5,571 bases of DNA from an uncultured Clostridiaceae bacterium. GTDB lineage: Bacteria; Bacillota; Clostridia; Lachnospirales; Lachnospiraceae. The DNA lies in contig CAMWOF010000175.1 of the NCBI GenBank assembly GCA_947175805.1, forward strand, positions 1 through 5,571. Reading direction: 5' to 3'. Positions 5,508 through 5,571 of this stretch are shown here, piece after piece. The position numbers and the translations under genes were made by a program. The first letter of the stretch is position 1, and the number at the start of each line of letters is the position of its first letter. Under the pieces are notes generated by a model. That model was not told the origin of the DNA and ran no database searches. It saw nothing but the letters and a program-made list of their open reading frames with translations.

Positions 5508-5571
5508 ATGTTTAAATTTATATTTGATTTAATAACGGAACCACTAGGTTTACCTATTGAGTGGTATTATG
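5508..5571 (+). CDS. N-terminus of an unrecognised, probably membrane-associated protein, partial
   Basis: ATG 5508 follows AAAGGAG (5497-5503) with a short 4-nt spacer. The frame stays open to the window edge for 21 codons. The peptide starts MFKFIFDLITEP and continues with a hydrophobic and aromatic stretch ending in EWYY. The high share of F, I, L and W suggests a membrane or amphipathic N-terminus, but no family can be named. The AT-rich codons (about 27% G+C by hand count) differ from the genes upstream. A competing 27-codon frame at 5449-5532 has no ribosome binding site. Confidence 0.55.
   Translation, partial: MFKFIFDLITEPLGLPIEWYY

Noticed and set aside
5449..5532. 27-codon frame starting MAKYIIPQ, basic and tryptophan-containing
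   Set aside because: It has no Shine-Dalgarno sequence at a usable distance and overlaps the better-supported start at 5508 in another frame. A leader peptide cannot be excluded but is unsupported.

Overview
The window looks like a piece of a Gram-positive Bacillota chromosome, most likely Clostridia/Lachnospiraceae. The reasons are mid-40s G+C in the genes, strong AAGGAG-type ribosome binding sites 6-8 nt before each start, tight same-strand gene packing, an unlinked two-gene ABC exporter of the MacB/BceAB/FtsX type, and an XRE regulator with a membrane-anchored tail. The genus assignment is inference from style; there is no rRNA or marker gene here.

Layout, all genes on the + strand. (1) Positions 2-49 may hold the last codons of an upstream gene, compatible with the end of a sensor histidine kinase. 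(2) 151-3270 is an ABC transporter operon: an ATPase (253 aa) followed after 9 nt by a 782-aa FtsX-like permease with two MacB-like halves. (3) 3271-3567 is a dense regulatory gap: tandem ~24-nt repeats, then a good sigma-A promoter with an extended -10, then a hairpin starting at or next to the predicted +1, then two dyads. (4) 3568-4846 is a two-gene operon: an XRE helix-turn-helix protein with two C-terminal membrane helices, then a 252-aa fusion of a YjbR/MmcQ domain and an EVE (PUA-like) domain. (5) 4843-4917 holds a duplicated arm sequence and a strong intrinsic terminator; the terminator's 3' arm carries an extended -10 motif that could start the next gene. (6) 4943-5365 is a stand-alone GNAT acetyltransferase of the YpeA/RimI-like kind. 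(7) 5366-5571 is clearly AT-richer (about 28% G+C by hand count) and ends in the first 21 codons of an unrecognised, probably membrane-associated protein.

The ABC pair probably exports or detoxifies an envelope-active compound or acts on a lipid/lipoprotein substrate; the substrate cannot be read from the sequence. The XRE protein may act as a membrane-tethered repressor of its own operon, and its partner is a putative nucleic-acid-associated protein. The most unusual items are the YjbR-EVE fusion with the membrane-anchored regulator, the ordered repeat/promoter/hairpin/dyad architecture at 3258-3483, and the overlapping terminator/promoter at 4880-4917. None of these proves a new system.
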